Shown here: piece after piece, positions 8,064 through 16,260 of the stretch
Layout: each line of letters begins with the position of its first letter
How positions within the stretch are numbered: position 1 is the stretch's first letter
Assembly: GCF_002837275.1 (NCBI RefSeq)
Contig: NZ_NXIF01000021.1
Location: forward strand, 1-40,936
Direction: 5' to 3'
Origin: Malaciobacter halophilus
Lineage (GTDB): Bacteria > Campylobacterota > Campylobacteria > Campylobacterales > Arcobacteraceae
Length of the DNA stretch: 40,936 bases
Translations under genes and position numbers: made by a program
The notes under the pieces: model-generated
What the model saw: only the letters and a program-made list of their open reading frames with translations
What the model was told of the DNA's origin: nothing
The model's database searches: none

Positions 8064-8732
8064 TTAATAAGCTTTGTTTAGTCTTGTTTCTACTTTTCTT
8101 TGGAAATATGTAAAGGTAACTACAATTACCCAATATACAATAGCAACTGCTAAAAATGATTCAAAGTATTTATAACTACTTGAAGCTTCAATTTGAGCTT
8201 TTGCCATAATCTCTGGAACTCCTAGTGTAAAAGCAAGAGAAGTACTTTTAATTATATCAATAAAATTATTCATCAAACTAGGAATGGCAACTCTAATAGC
8301 TTGAGGTAAAACTATATAAGAAAAAGTTTGTGTTCTTGTCATTCCAAGTGAATTTGCTGCTTCAAACTGTCCTTTATCAATAGAAGATATTGCTCCTCTA
8401 ATTGATTCTGCCATATAAGCTGAAAAGTGCAGGGCTAAACCAGCAATAGAAGCTGTATAAGCATCTAAATTTGAAAATATAGGAAGAATTTGTGGTAAAC
8501 CAAAATATAATAAATATAACTGTACAAGTAAAGGAGTTCCTCTAAAAAAAGAGATGTATAAATCACAAAGTTGTGTTAAAAGTTTTATCTTATAAGTTGT
8601 GATTACTGCAATTAATATGGCAATTATTAAAGCTATGGCAGCTGAAATAACTGCCATAGAGATAGTAATATCTATATATTTAAAAAGTATTGGGAAAATC
8701 CCTAAGGTATAATCTATATCAAATGTACTCAT
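8064..8732 (-). CDS. Amino-acid ABC transporter permease (cystine/polar amino-acid type)
   Basis: 222 residues with about five membrane helices of the HisM/TcyL family. The EAA loop that docks the ATPase is present: EAANSLGMTRTQTFSYIVLP (about residues 123-142). FFRGTPLLVQLYLLYFGLP is the family consensus after the second helix. Its start overlaps the stop of the binding-protein gene, so the two are coupled. No ATPase gene follows; after a short gap comes the start of the TAXI gene on the same strand. It must share an ATPase encoded elsewhere. Confidence 0.92.
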   Translation of the reverse strand: MSTFDIDYTLGIFPILFKYIDITISMAVISAAIALIIAILIAVITTYKIKLLTQLCDLYISFFRGTPLLVQLYLLYFGLPQILPIFSNLDAYTASIAGLALHFSAYMAESIRGAISSIDKGQFEAANSLGMTRTQTFSYIVLPQAIRVAIPSLMNNFIDIIKSTSLAFTLGVPEIMAKAQIEASSSYKYFESFLAVAIVYWVIVVTFTYFQRKVETRLNKAY

Positions 8733-9511
8733 TATTTCTCTGTAATATTAGAATCAAACCATTTTACTGAAATCTTTTTTAATGTACCATCTTCTTTTAG
8801 TTGTTTTATTGCTTTATTAACTTCTTCAACTAAGGCTTTATTTTTCTCATTTTTAACAAAAGGAAAAGAGTTTGTTAATACTTCAAGTGGTTCACCTACT
8901 ATTTTTAAAGGTAAATTTGCTTTTTTTATTAGTTCAACTGCTGAAATTCTATCTTGAACAAAAGCATCAATTCTTTTAAGCTTTACATCTTGCTCAAAAC
9001 CATTACCTTCATAAGTGATAAGTTCAACTTCATTATTTTTATCTAAACTTCTAACTATTTGTGCATAGTTCGTACCTAATGTAACACCAACTTTTTTACC
9101 TTTTAAGTCTTCAAATGATTTAATTTCATTATTATCTTTATGTACAATAATTTGTGCCCCATCATAAACATATGCAGTTGGGAAGTAATATTTTTCTAGT
9201 CTTTTAGGTGTTGTTGTAATTTGATTTGAAATAGTATCAATTTTACCTGTTTCAAGCATTCCAAAAAGTCCAGAAAACTTTGCAGTTTTAAACTCGATTT
9301 TTGCATCAAGTTTTTCACCAATTGCATTCCAAACATCTATTTCAAAACCTTGAAGTTTATCATCTTTATAAAAAGTAAATGGAAAATATCCACCTGAAGT
9401 TCCAACTTTTATAACTTTTTCTTGTGTAGATGCTTGTGTAGAGTCATCTTTTGAACATCCAATAAAAAGTAAAGAGAACACTGTAATAGAAGCTAATATT
9501 ATCTTATTCAT
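8732..9511 (-). CDS. Amino-acid ABC transporter substrate-binding lipoprotein, cystine-type
   Basis: 259 residues. The N-terminal lipobox LFIGCSKD marks a periplasmic lipoprotein. The SBP_bac_3 fold is clear: PFTFYKDDKLQGFEIDVWNA near the N-terminus, ISNQITTTPKRLEKYYF, and DLKGKKVGVTLGTNYAQIV. The overall pattern resembles the cystine-binding TcyJ/FliY group more than glutamine or histidine binders. Ligand specificity remains inference. First gene of a two-gene unit with the permease; its promoter lies in 9512-9609. Confidence 0.9.
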   Translation of the reverse strand: MNKIILASITVFSLLFIGCSKDDSTQASTQEKVIKVGTSGGYFPFTFYKDDKLQGFEIDVWNAIGEKLDAKIEFKTAKFSGLFGMLETGKIDTISNQITTTPKRLEKYYFPTAYVYDGAQIIVHKDNNEIKSFEDLKGKKVGVTLGTNYAQIVRSLDKNNEVELITYEGNGFEQDVKLKRIDAFVQDRISAVELIKKANLPLKIVGEPLEVLTNSFPFVKNEKNKALVEEVNKAIKQLKEDGTLKKISVKWFDSNITEK

Positions 9512-9609
9512 AACTGTCCTTTATGTTATTTTTGTGAAATTGTACATTTTTTTTGTTAATTATTTCTTACTTTTAAATTTTATATAAATTTTATTAAATA
9601 TTTGTGTAG

Positions 9610-9635
9610 TCTTAAGAAGAGAGTTCTTCTTAAGA
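9610..9635 (-). terminator. Hairpin after mntP
   Basis: Perfect 11-base arms, TCTTAAGAAGA (9610-9620) and complement (9625-9635), with a 4-base loop, one base after the mntP stop codon. The minus-strand side has no clear U-tract, so it may be a weak terminator or a 3'-end stabilising stem for the long iron-uptake transcript. Confidence 0.55.
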
Positions 9636-9636
9636 T

Positions 9637-10188
9637 TTAAAAAATAGTATTTTCAAGTAGTATTTTAAAGCCTATAGCTATAAGAACAACTCCACCAAGA
9701 ATCTCTGCTTTACTTTCATATTTTGCAGTTCCTTTTGAGCCAATCATAACTCCAATAAAACTAAAAATAAATGTTGTAATACCTATAATTAGCAAAGAGA
9801 AATAAACATTTAAATCAAATAAATGAAGTGTGAAACCAGCTGCCATTGCATCAATACTTGTTGCAACTGCTAAAGTTAATAAAACTTTAGTTGAAACTTT
9901 TGCTATATCCTCTTCTGTATTTTCTCCAAAAGCTTCATATATCATTTTTCCACCAATAATTAAAAGAAGAAAAAATGCAAGCCAATAATCAAAACCACCA
10001 ATTATATCTTTTAATCCAACTCCTCCAAAATATCCAATAAATGGCATTAATGCTTGAAAAAAACCAAAAAATAGTCCAGCTTTAAAAGCTAAAACTTTTA
10101 GATTTTCATTACTTTTTATGCCTAAACCAATAGATACTGCAAAAGCATCCATACTTAATGCAATTGCTAAAATTAGTACCTCTAACAT
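9637..10188 (-). CDS. mntP: Manganese efflux pump MntP
   Basis: 183 residues, six membrane helices, in two related halves. The paired signatures ALSMDAFAVSIGLG (residues 9-22) and ATSIDAMAAGFTL carry the aspartates conserved in MntP (YebN, formerly DUF204). The C-terminal GGVVLIAIGFKILL is typical. Known: exports excess Mn(II). The ATG overlaps the end of the MFS gene by 7 bases, making it the last member of the YbtQ/P-like to MFS operon. There is no room for the yybP-ykoY Mn riboswitch often found before mntP, so expression should follow the iron-uptake promoter upstream. Confidence 0.93.
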   Translation of the reverse strand: MLEVLILAIALSMDAFAVSIGLGIKSNENLKVLAFKAGLFFGFFQALMPFIGYFGGVGLKDIIGGFDYWLAFFLLLIIGGKMIYEAFGENTEEDIAKVSTKVLLTLAVATSIDAMAAGFTLHLFDLNVYFSLLIIGITTFIFSFIGVMIGSKGTAKYESKAEILGGVVLIAIGFKILLENTIF

Positions 10189-11360
10189 CTAATAGCTTCC
10201 TTTTTTTTATATGAAAGTGAAATTATAGTCAAAACTAAAAAAGTAGTTGCTGAAAATATAAATGGAATTTCTGGTTTGATTTCATAAAGAATTGTACTTA
10301 ATAGAGGTCCTATTATTATTCCTAAGCCTTGTGCTGCTGATACTGTACCTGCTGCAACTCCTTGCTCATGCTCTTGTACACTATTTGCAGTGATTGCTAA
10401 AAATGCGGGCATTAACATTCCTAAACCAGCTGTTCCTATACTAAAAGCAATAGTTAGTTGTATTTGTGTTGTTATAATACTAACTAAAAAATATCCAATT
10501 GCACAAAATATTGAACCTAAGATTAGCCATGTATGCGAAGAGATATTTTTTAATTTTGACACTACAATTTGTGTTAATATAAAAACAACACCAATAACTG
10601 CTAAAATATAACCAGTACTTTTTGCAGTTTGAACTTGTGTTAAATGAAATTTATCAAGTATATAAAAACCTAAGCAAACTTGTGAGGTTACAATACTGTA
10701 CATAGTAAAAAATGATGCAATCATAGGAAGTCTTAATCTTTTATCTAAAAAATGAATAGCTTTTTCTTTAGTTTCTTCTCTTTTTTTACTTGGTTCTAAA
10801 CTAAAATATATAATAACTACTGCAATTAAAGGTAAAATAGTAGCTACATATAAAGGTGCAGTTAATCCATAAACAGCAAGTACACCACCTATGATTGGGC
10901 CTATTATCATACCAATTCCATTTGCAGCACCTAAGCTTGCCATATATGAAGTTCTTTTGCTAGGTTCCACCTTATCAGCAATTAAGGCATTTGATACAGG
11001 TGGAATTGCAGAATAAAATACTCCAATCATAACTCTTGCAAAAACTAAAGCAATAAGTGAGATTATAACTGAAGGTGGATTTATTATGGCATAGTTTGTA
11101 TATCCTGCTAAAAATAAGTAAGATAGAAAAAAACCAAATATTGAAAAAATTAAAATAGTTTTTCTTCCATAATAATCACTTTTTTTACCCCAAAATCTTG
11201 AGAGTAATACCCATGCAACACCTGCAAGAGCAACCATAAGTCCGGCATGCCATTCTTGTAAATTTAACTCTCTTACAATTGGACCAACAACTGCTAAGAA
11301 AGCCATCATTGAAGACACACATAAAATATTTATTGCCATTAAAGGCTTTATTTCTTTCAT
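10182..11360 (-). CDS. MFS transporter, DHA1 (12-helix drug/proton antiporter) type
   Basis: 392 residues, twelve predicted helices. Motif A between helices 2 and 3 reads GKKSDYYGRKTILI. The motif-C-like glycines in helix 5 (GAANGIGMIIGPIIGG) are those of antiporters, so export is more likely than uptake. The ATG lies 3 bases after the stop of the previous MFS gene, with AGGA overlapping that stop. Cargo is not readable from sequence. In this operon it could re-export a desferri-siderophore after iron release, or another metabolite. This is inference from position only. Confidence 0.85.
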   Translation of the reverse strand: MKEIKPLMAINILCVSSMMAFLAVVGPIVRELNLQEWHAGLMVALAGVAWVLLSRFWGKKSDYYGRKTILIFSIFGFFLSYLFLAGYTNYAIINPPSVIISLIALVFARVMIGVFYSAIPPVSNALIADKVEPSKRTSYMASLGAANGIGMIIGPIIGGVLAVYGLTAPLYVATILPLIAVVIIYFSLEPSKKREETKEKAIHFLDKRLRLPMIASFFTMYSIVTSQVCLGFYILDKFHLTQVQTAKSTGYILAVIGVVFILTQIVVSKLKNISSHTWLILGSIFCAIGYFLVSIITTQIQLTIAFSIGTAGLGMLMPAFLAITANSVQEHEQGVAAGTVSAAQGLGIIIGPLLSTILYEIKPEIPFIFSATTFLVLTIISLSYKKKEAIRC

Positions 11361-11363
11361 TTT

Positions 11364-12611
11364 TTATCCTATTGTATTTAAACTGTTTATTTTTATTTTT
11401 TCATTTTGTTCCTCTTTTGATAAAAATTCATCTATTTTAAATGATAAAAAAAGAGGAATAAAAGCTATTAAACTAATAGCTAAAACTATATTTTCATAAC
11501 CAAATTTTCCAGAAAAAAAGATACTCATACTTGCAAAAATCAGTCCAGAAAGCATAAACATACTATGTTGAATTGCATATTGTGAAGCTGGATTATTACT
11601 ATCTATTTCATCCATCATTAAAGTTGAAATTACTGTTGTTGAGGGTGTATAAAAAATAAAAATTGTTCCAATTGTTAAAATTACATGAGTAGTGCTTGAA
11701 TATCCATGTAGTAGTAAAATCAAGAAAAAAAGTCCTAAAATTTGTCCTATTGAACAAAAAATCAAAACTCTTTTTTTGCCAAATTTATTTATTAGCCATG
11801 AAGCACCAAAAGATGCTATAATTCCAATGCTATATCCAATAATATGTACAATTAGTCCAATATCTTTTAGTTCCCATCCTAAATCAACTAAAATTGGAGA
11901 TATTAACCCATGGGCAGTTGCAACTGCACAAGGAAAAAGAAGAATAAAAACAAGCCATATTTTTCTGTTTTTACCTTTCCAAAAACTATAAAACTCTTTA
12001 AAAACAAATCTTTTTTGTTTAGCTTTTTTCTCCCAAGCAGGCTCTTTAAATAGTAAAAGTTGAATTATTGCAATAGAAGTAAAAGATGCAAGAATTAAGA
12101 CTGTTATTTGCCATTGAAGGTATGAATAAATAATTAATGCAACTCCTCCTCCTAAAACTGTTCCTATAAGTCCTCCTGATACTTTAATTGCATTACCAAA
12201 AGGTCTTTGTTCTTTTGTTAGGATTTTATAAACAAGTGCATCTAAAGCAATATCTTGAGTAGCAGAGAAAAAAGAAAAAATAACTGCACATAAAAGAATT
12301 ATTGAGATATGAGTTGTTACTTCATAAAAAGATGCAAAAAATAGTGAACTTACCATTACTATTTGAGAAAGTATAAGCCAAAATCTATAATGACCAATTC
12401 TTTGAAAATTTACTTTGTCTATAAAAGGAGCCCATACAAATCTTAAAACCCAAAAAAATCCTAGCATATAAACTATGCCAAGATTTTCTAAAGACATTCC
12501 TGTTTTTCTTAAAATAGCGATAAAGGCTTCTGTAAAGAAACCTAATCCTAAAAATTGTGTAACATACAAACTTAAGAATAAAAAAGAGTGCTTTTTTGTA
12601 AGGCTTTTCAT
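11364..12611 (-). CDS. AmpG/RhtX-FptX-like MFS permease, probable siderophore importer
   Basis: About 415 residues, twelve helices. The segment FFSATQDIALDALVYK after helix 4 matches the AmpG/acetyl-CoA-transporter branch of the MFS (PAT family). Known members include AmpG (muropeptides) and the single-protein siderophore permeases RhtX (rhizobactin) and FptX (pyochelin); YbtX occupies the equivalent place in yersiniabactin loci. The ATG at 12611 overlaps the ABC gene's stop as TGATG; a TTG one codon earlier (12614) is also possible. Its place directly after YbtQ/YbtP-like genes makes a ferric-siderophore permease the best reading. Muropeptide import cannot be excluded by motifs. Confidence 0.8.
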   Translation of the reverse strand: MKSLTKKHSFLFLSLYVTQFLGLGFFTEAFIAILRKTGMSLENLGIVYMLGFFWVLRFVWAPFIDKVNFQRIGHYRFWLILSQIVMVSSLFFASFYEVTTHISIILLCAVIFSFFSATQDIALDALVYKILTKEQRPFGNAIKVSGGLIGTVLGGGVALIIYSYLQWQITVLILASFTSIAIIQLLLFKEPAWEKKAKQKRFVFKEFYSFWKGKNRKIWLVFILLFPCAVATAHGLISPILVDLGWELKDIGLIVHIIGYSIGIIASFGASWLINKFGKKRVLIFCSIGQILGLFFLILLLHGYSSTTHVILTIGTIFIFYTPSTTVISTLMMDEIDSNNPASQYAIQHSMFMLSGLIFASMSIFFSGKFGYENIVLAISLIAFIPLFLSFKIDEFLSKEEQNEKIKINSLNTIG

Positions 12612-14374
12612 CAACTATTCCAAACTTTTGTTCTAGTTTGCGCTTCCCACATATTTTTATATAAGTCACTTGAAACTATTATTTGTTCATGCTTACCTTG
12701 CTGTATAATCTCTCCTTCATTCATTACTAAAATATTATCTGCATGAGTAATTGTAGATAACCTATGTGCAATAACAATTACTGTTCTATTTTTTACAAGA
12801 GAATCAATTGCTTTTTGAACAGCAAGCTCACTTTTTGTATCAAGAGAAGCCGTAGGTTCATCAAGTATTACAATTGGAGCATCTTTTAAGATTGCTCTTG
12901 CTATTGATATTCTTTGTTTCTCTCCACCTGATAAATTTCCTCCTAAATCTCCAATATTAGTTTCATAAGAGTTTGGAAGATTTTGTATAAAATCATGGCA
13001 ATTTGCAAGTTTGCAAGCTTTGATAATCTCATCTTTTGTTGCTTTTGGTTTTGCCATTTTTATATTATTTAGTACTGTATCATCAAATAAATATACATCT
13101 TGAAATACTACAGAAATATCTTTCATAAGCTCTTTTTGTGTCATGTGCTTAATATTTACATCACCAATTTTTACACTTCCTTTAGATACATCATCATATC
13201 TCATAAGCATTTTAGTAATAGTAGTTTTTCCACAACCTGAGTGTCCCACTATTGCCGTTAGTGAGTTTTGTTTTATTTTGAAATTTATATTTTTCAAAGA
13301 GTAAGTTTCATCTTTATCATATGAATAAAAAACATTTTCAAACTCTATATCAAAACTCTTAGCTTCTTGTTTAGGTTCATAAGTTTTTAATGACTTTATA
13401 TCTAAAACAGTTTTTATTCTATTAAAAGCACTATCCATAGTATCAAATACAGGAATAACTCCTAAAAATAAAGTTAAAGGCTCAGTTAGTCTTGATACTA
13501 CAACAAGTAAAGCAGCAAGAGTTATAAGTGCTAGTGAACCTTGTTCTACCCAAATACCTCCTAAGAATACAAGTACTAATAAAATAATTTCAACAAGTGA
13601 ACCCATAATTAGTAAAGGAAGTGTACTTTTTCCTGCTCCATCTTCTTGTATGGTTCTTACTTTTTTTACTGCTAAATCAAGTTGTTTTGCATTTTTACCT
13701 ACTTGGTTAACTGATCTTAATACAGGAAGACCTTGAATATACTCAATTAGTTGTGATTCTAAATTTGAGTTGGCATCATTAAAATCTTTTTTCTCTTCAA
13801 TTGATACTTTTCTTTTGATTATATAAAGTGGTATTGCAAAAGGTAGAATCACTAACATAATAAGTGCAAGTCTATAATCAATAAAAAATGTAAATAAAAC
13901 TACCACACTTGGTACTACAGTTATTTGCATAAATAGTGCAGAAATAACTCCCATATGTAAAATAGATTCATCAACATTAGCAGATAAAATAGAGTTTAAT
14001 TCTCCTGTTTTATATTTTGATAAAGTATGAAGTGGCATATTTCTAAGTTTTTTACCTAGTTTTACTCTTAAATCATTTGTAATTTCAACAATATAGCCTG
14101 AATAATCAAAATCATGACCAAACCACTTAGTAATAATTGAAATTGCACTAAAAAGTGCCATAAAACTAAACCAATAAATAATCTCATTTATATCTGGTTG
14201 TGAAGAAAATATTGCTTTTAATAATGGGAAAAACATTGCAAAGGCTAAACCTAATGTAACAAAAGAGATAAAAAATAGTAAAAGACTTCTTTTAAATCCT
14301 ATTTTATACTCTCCTGCAATTTCAATTGATAGTTTATACACTTCATATAAAGAACTAAACTTTTTATTTGTCAT
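12611..14374 (-). CDS. ABC half-transporter, YbtP-like siderophore importer subunit
   Basis: 587 residues from ATG 14374, chosen because AAAGGA precedes it; an upstream in-frame ATG would add 24 residues buried in the previous gene. Exporter-type fold: six-helix membrane domain (about 1-320), then the nucleotide-binding domain with Walker A GHSGCGKTT, signature LSGGEKQRISIA, Walker B ending ILDEPTASLD, and H-loop IAHRLS. From memory of Yersinia YbtP, the matches run through the membrane domain (GELNSILSANVDES) and to the C-terminus (MWEAQTRTKVW against LWQAQMAARVW). YbtPQ and IrtAB are known importers despite their exporter fold. It overlaps the partner gene by 11 bases, so the heterodimer is co-translated. 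Confidence 0.85.
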   Translation of the reverse strand: MTNKKFSSLYEVYKLSIEIAGEYKIGFKRSLLLFFISFVTLGLAFAMFFPLLKAIFSSQPDINEIIYWFSFMALFSAISIITKWFGHDFDYSGYIVEITNDLRVKLGKKLRNMPLHTLSKYKTGELNSILSANVDESILHMGVISALFMQITVVPSVVVLFTFFIDYRLALIMLVILPFAIPLYIIKRKVSIEEKKDFNDANSNLESQLIEYIQGLPVLRSVNQVGKNAKQLDLAVKKVRTIQEDGAGKSTLPLLIMGSLVEIILLVLVFLGGIWVEQGSLALITLAALLVVVSRLTEPLTLFLGVIPVFDTMDSAFNRIKTVLDIKSLKTYEPKQEAKSFDIEFENVFYSYDKDETYSLKNINFKIKQNSLTAIVGHSGCGKTTITKMLMRYDDVSKGSVKIGDVNIKHMTQKELMKDISVVFQDVYLFDDTVLNNIKMAKPKATKDEIIKACKLANCHDFIQNLPNSYETNIGDLGGNLSGGEKQRISIARAILKDAPIVILDEPTASLDTKSELAVQKAIDSLVKNRTVIVIAHRLSTITHADNILVMNEGEIIQQGKHEQIIVSSDLYKNMWEAQTRTKVWNS

Positions 14375-16151
14375 TATGATTTCCTTTATTATCAATATCC
14401 CAGTTATAAGCTTTTTCATAACTTGTATATAAATCAATATAATCAAAAGAGTTTTTAATTAACTCTTCATGTGTTCCTTTTGCTATTAATTTACCTTTTT
14501 CAAATAGTAAAATCTGATTTGCATCTTTAATTGTTGAGAGTCTATGTGCAATAATAATTACTGTTTTATTTTTTGTAAGATTTGCTAATGCTTTTATAAG
14601 TTTCTCTTCATTTTGAGCATCTGCATATGAAGTAGCTTCATCTAGTACAATTATTTTGGCATCTCTTAATATAGCTCTTGCAATTGTAACTCTTTGTTTT
14701 TGTCCACCTGAAAGTCTTGAGCCTTTATCTCCTACAATGGTATCATAGCCTTTGGGTAAAGTCATTATAAACTCATGGATTTGTGCGGCTTTACAAGCTT
14801 GAATTACTTGTTCATCTGTAGCTTTTTCATTTGCTAGTTTTATATTGTTTTTAATTGTATCATGGAAAAGATATGTATCTTGAAATACAAAAGCAACACT
14901 GTTCATTAGTGTTTTTGAATCAATATCTTTAATATTTTGATTTCCAATTAAAATTTCTCCAGAATTTACATCCCAAAATCTAGGAATTAACTTTGCAATA
15001 GTACTTTTACCTGCCCCAGATGAGCCTATAATAGCAGTTTTTGTACCTTGCTTTACTTCAAAATTGATATTTTCAAGGGCATTTGAATCTCTATTTTCGT
15101 ATTTAAATCCAACATTTTTAAACTCAATATCAAAAGAGTTTAACTCTTTAATTTTATTTGAATAATATAACTCTTCTTCATTTGATATATCAGCAATTCT
15201 ATAAGCAGCTGCTTGTGATTTTTTTACAAAGTTGCTCATCCACATTAAAGGCATTAAAGCATCACTCATTCCTGTTGCAATTAATAAAACTGCTAAAAAT
15301 GATACTAAATCTAAACTTCCTTGTAAAACAAAATATGCTCCAATACCACTAACTGCTAAAATAGTTGGCATTGGACTTAAGATTGCCATTGCAAACTTTG
15401 CAGCTACACCTGTTTCATTTATCCAGTTTTTTAGATTTGTTTTATAGTTTTCTAAAGACTCATTATATCTTTTAAAAGAGCTTGTACCATCATCAAAAGT
15501 TCTAACTATTGGCATAGCTTGAACAAACTCTACAACTGCTTTGTTTATATTTGATTGAGAGTTTTCATATGCATTTCTATAAACTTGAGAGTCTTTCATA
15601 ACATAACTCATAATAATAACACCAAGTATTAAAACCACAATAGAAGCAAAAGCTAATCTATAATCAATTATTAACATTAAAATTAGTGAAGCAATAGGTG
15701 TAGAAATACTTCTTCCTATCATTGGAGTTGTATCTGCAACAAAAGCATGAAGATTTTTTATATCATCTAATAAAACTTTTTTTAATCTTCCTGTTCCTGT
15801 TGTTGTTATAAATCCTAAAGGAACTTTTGCTAAATGCTTAGAGAGATTTATTCTCAATATTTCTTCAAGTTTAAATGCTCCAAAATGAGAGATTATAAAA
15901 GCATATTTTCTTGAAAAAAATGATATAAATGTGATTACAGCTAAATATATAAAAGCTGTATTAAAATCCATTGTAATTCCTAAAAAAGTTGCATTTTTAT
16001 CAACTGCTAAGGAAACTACAAATGCTAAAAAAGTTAATGCAATAACTGAAGTGATACCAGAAAAAGCTGCTAGTAATATTGCACTATTAATATGTAAGTT
16101 TACAGGCTTCATTATAGCCCATAAACTTTTTTTCATCTTTTCGTTTTCCAT
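14364..16151 (-). CDS. ABC half-transporter, YbtQ-like siderophore importer subunit
   Basis: 595 residues with an N-terminal six-helix membrane domain and a C-terminal ATPase: Walker A GSSGAGKST, signature LSGGQKQRVTIA, Walker B followed by LDEATSYADAQNE, H-loop IAHRLST. The DEAT-x-x-AD-x-x-NE form after Walker B is, as I recall it, shared with YbtQ/IrtA-type siderophore importers and differs from the DEPTASLD of its partner. ATG at 16151 with AAGG upstream. First gene after the FyuA-like receptor, with a Fur-box-like site in the 109-base gap between them. No siderophore-reductase (SIP) domain as in IrtA is present. Confidence 0.85.
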   Translation of the reverse strand: MENEKMKKSLWAIMKPVNLHINSAILLAAFSGITSVIALTFLAFVVSLAVDKNATFLGITMDFNTAFIYLAVITFISFFSRKYAFIISHFGAFKLEEILRINLSKHLAKVPLGFITTTGTGRLKKVLLDDIKNLHAFVADTTPMIGRSISTPIASLILMLIIDYRLAFASIVVLILGVIIMSYVMKDSQVYRNAYENSQSNINKAVVEFVQAMPIVRTFDDGTSSFKRYNESLENYKTNLKNWINETGVAAKFAMAILSPMPTILAVSGIGAYFVLQGSLDLVSFLAVLLIATGMSDALMPLMWMSNFVKKSQAAAYRIADISNEEELYYSNKIKELNSFDIEFKNVGFKYENRDSNALENINFEVKQGTKTAIIGSSGAGKSTIAKLIPRFWDVNSGEILIGNQNIKDIDSKTLMNSVAFVFQDTYLFHDTIKNNIKLANEKATDEQVIQACKAAQIHEFIMTLPKGYDTIVGDKGSRLSGGQKQRVTIARAILRDAKIIVLDEATSYADAQNEEKLIKALANLTKNKTVIIIAHRLSTIKDANQILLFEKGKLIAKGTHEELIKNSFDYIDLYTSYEKAYNWDIDNKGNHNDK

Positions 16152-16183
16152 AAATTACCTTTATTTCTTATATTGAGTAAAAT

Positions 16184-16202
16184 TATAATAATAATTACTA
16201 TC
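16184..16202. promoter_or_regulatory. Candidate Fur box before the YbtQ/P-like operon
   Basis: TATAATAATAATTACTATC matches the classical 19-base Fur box GATAATGATAATCATTATC at 15 of 19 positions by eye. In AT-rich DNA chance matches occur; position 33 bases before the ABC start supports it. Confidence 0.45.
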
Positions 16203-16260
16203 AAATACAAGAATGAATTTATGTATAAAGGATTATTTTTTTACATAAAAGTATTTTTTA

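Noticed and set aside
10189-10260. Mn riboswitch (yybP-ykoY) before mntP
   Set aside because: The upstream sequence is coding sequence of the MFS gene, with only a 7-base overlap and no leader.
10182-12611. One duplicated MFS transporter pair
   Set aside because: The two MFS proteins have different signature motifs (DHA1 motif A against the AmpG-type ATQDI segment) and are not recent duplicates.
14375-14446. Upstream start for the YbtP-like gene
   Set aside because: The extra 24 residues are hydrophobic and lie inside the end of the previous gene; AAAGGA directly precedes the ATG at 14374.
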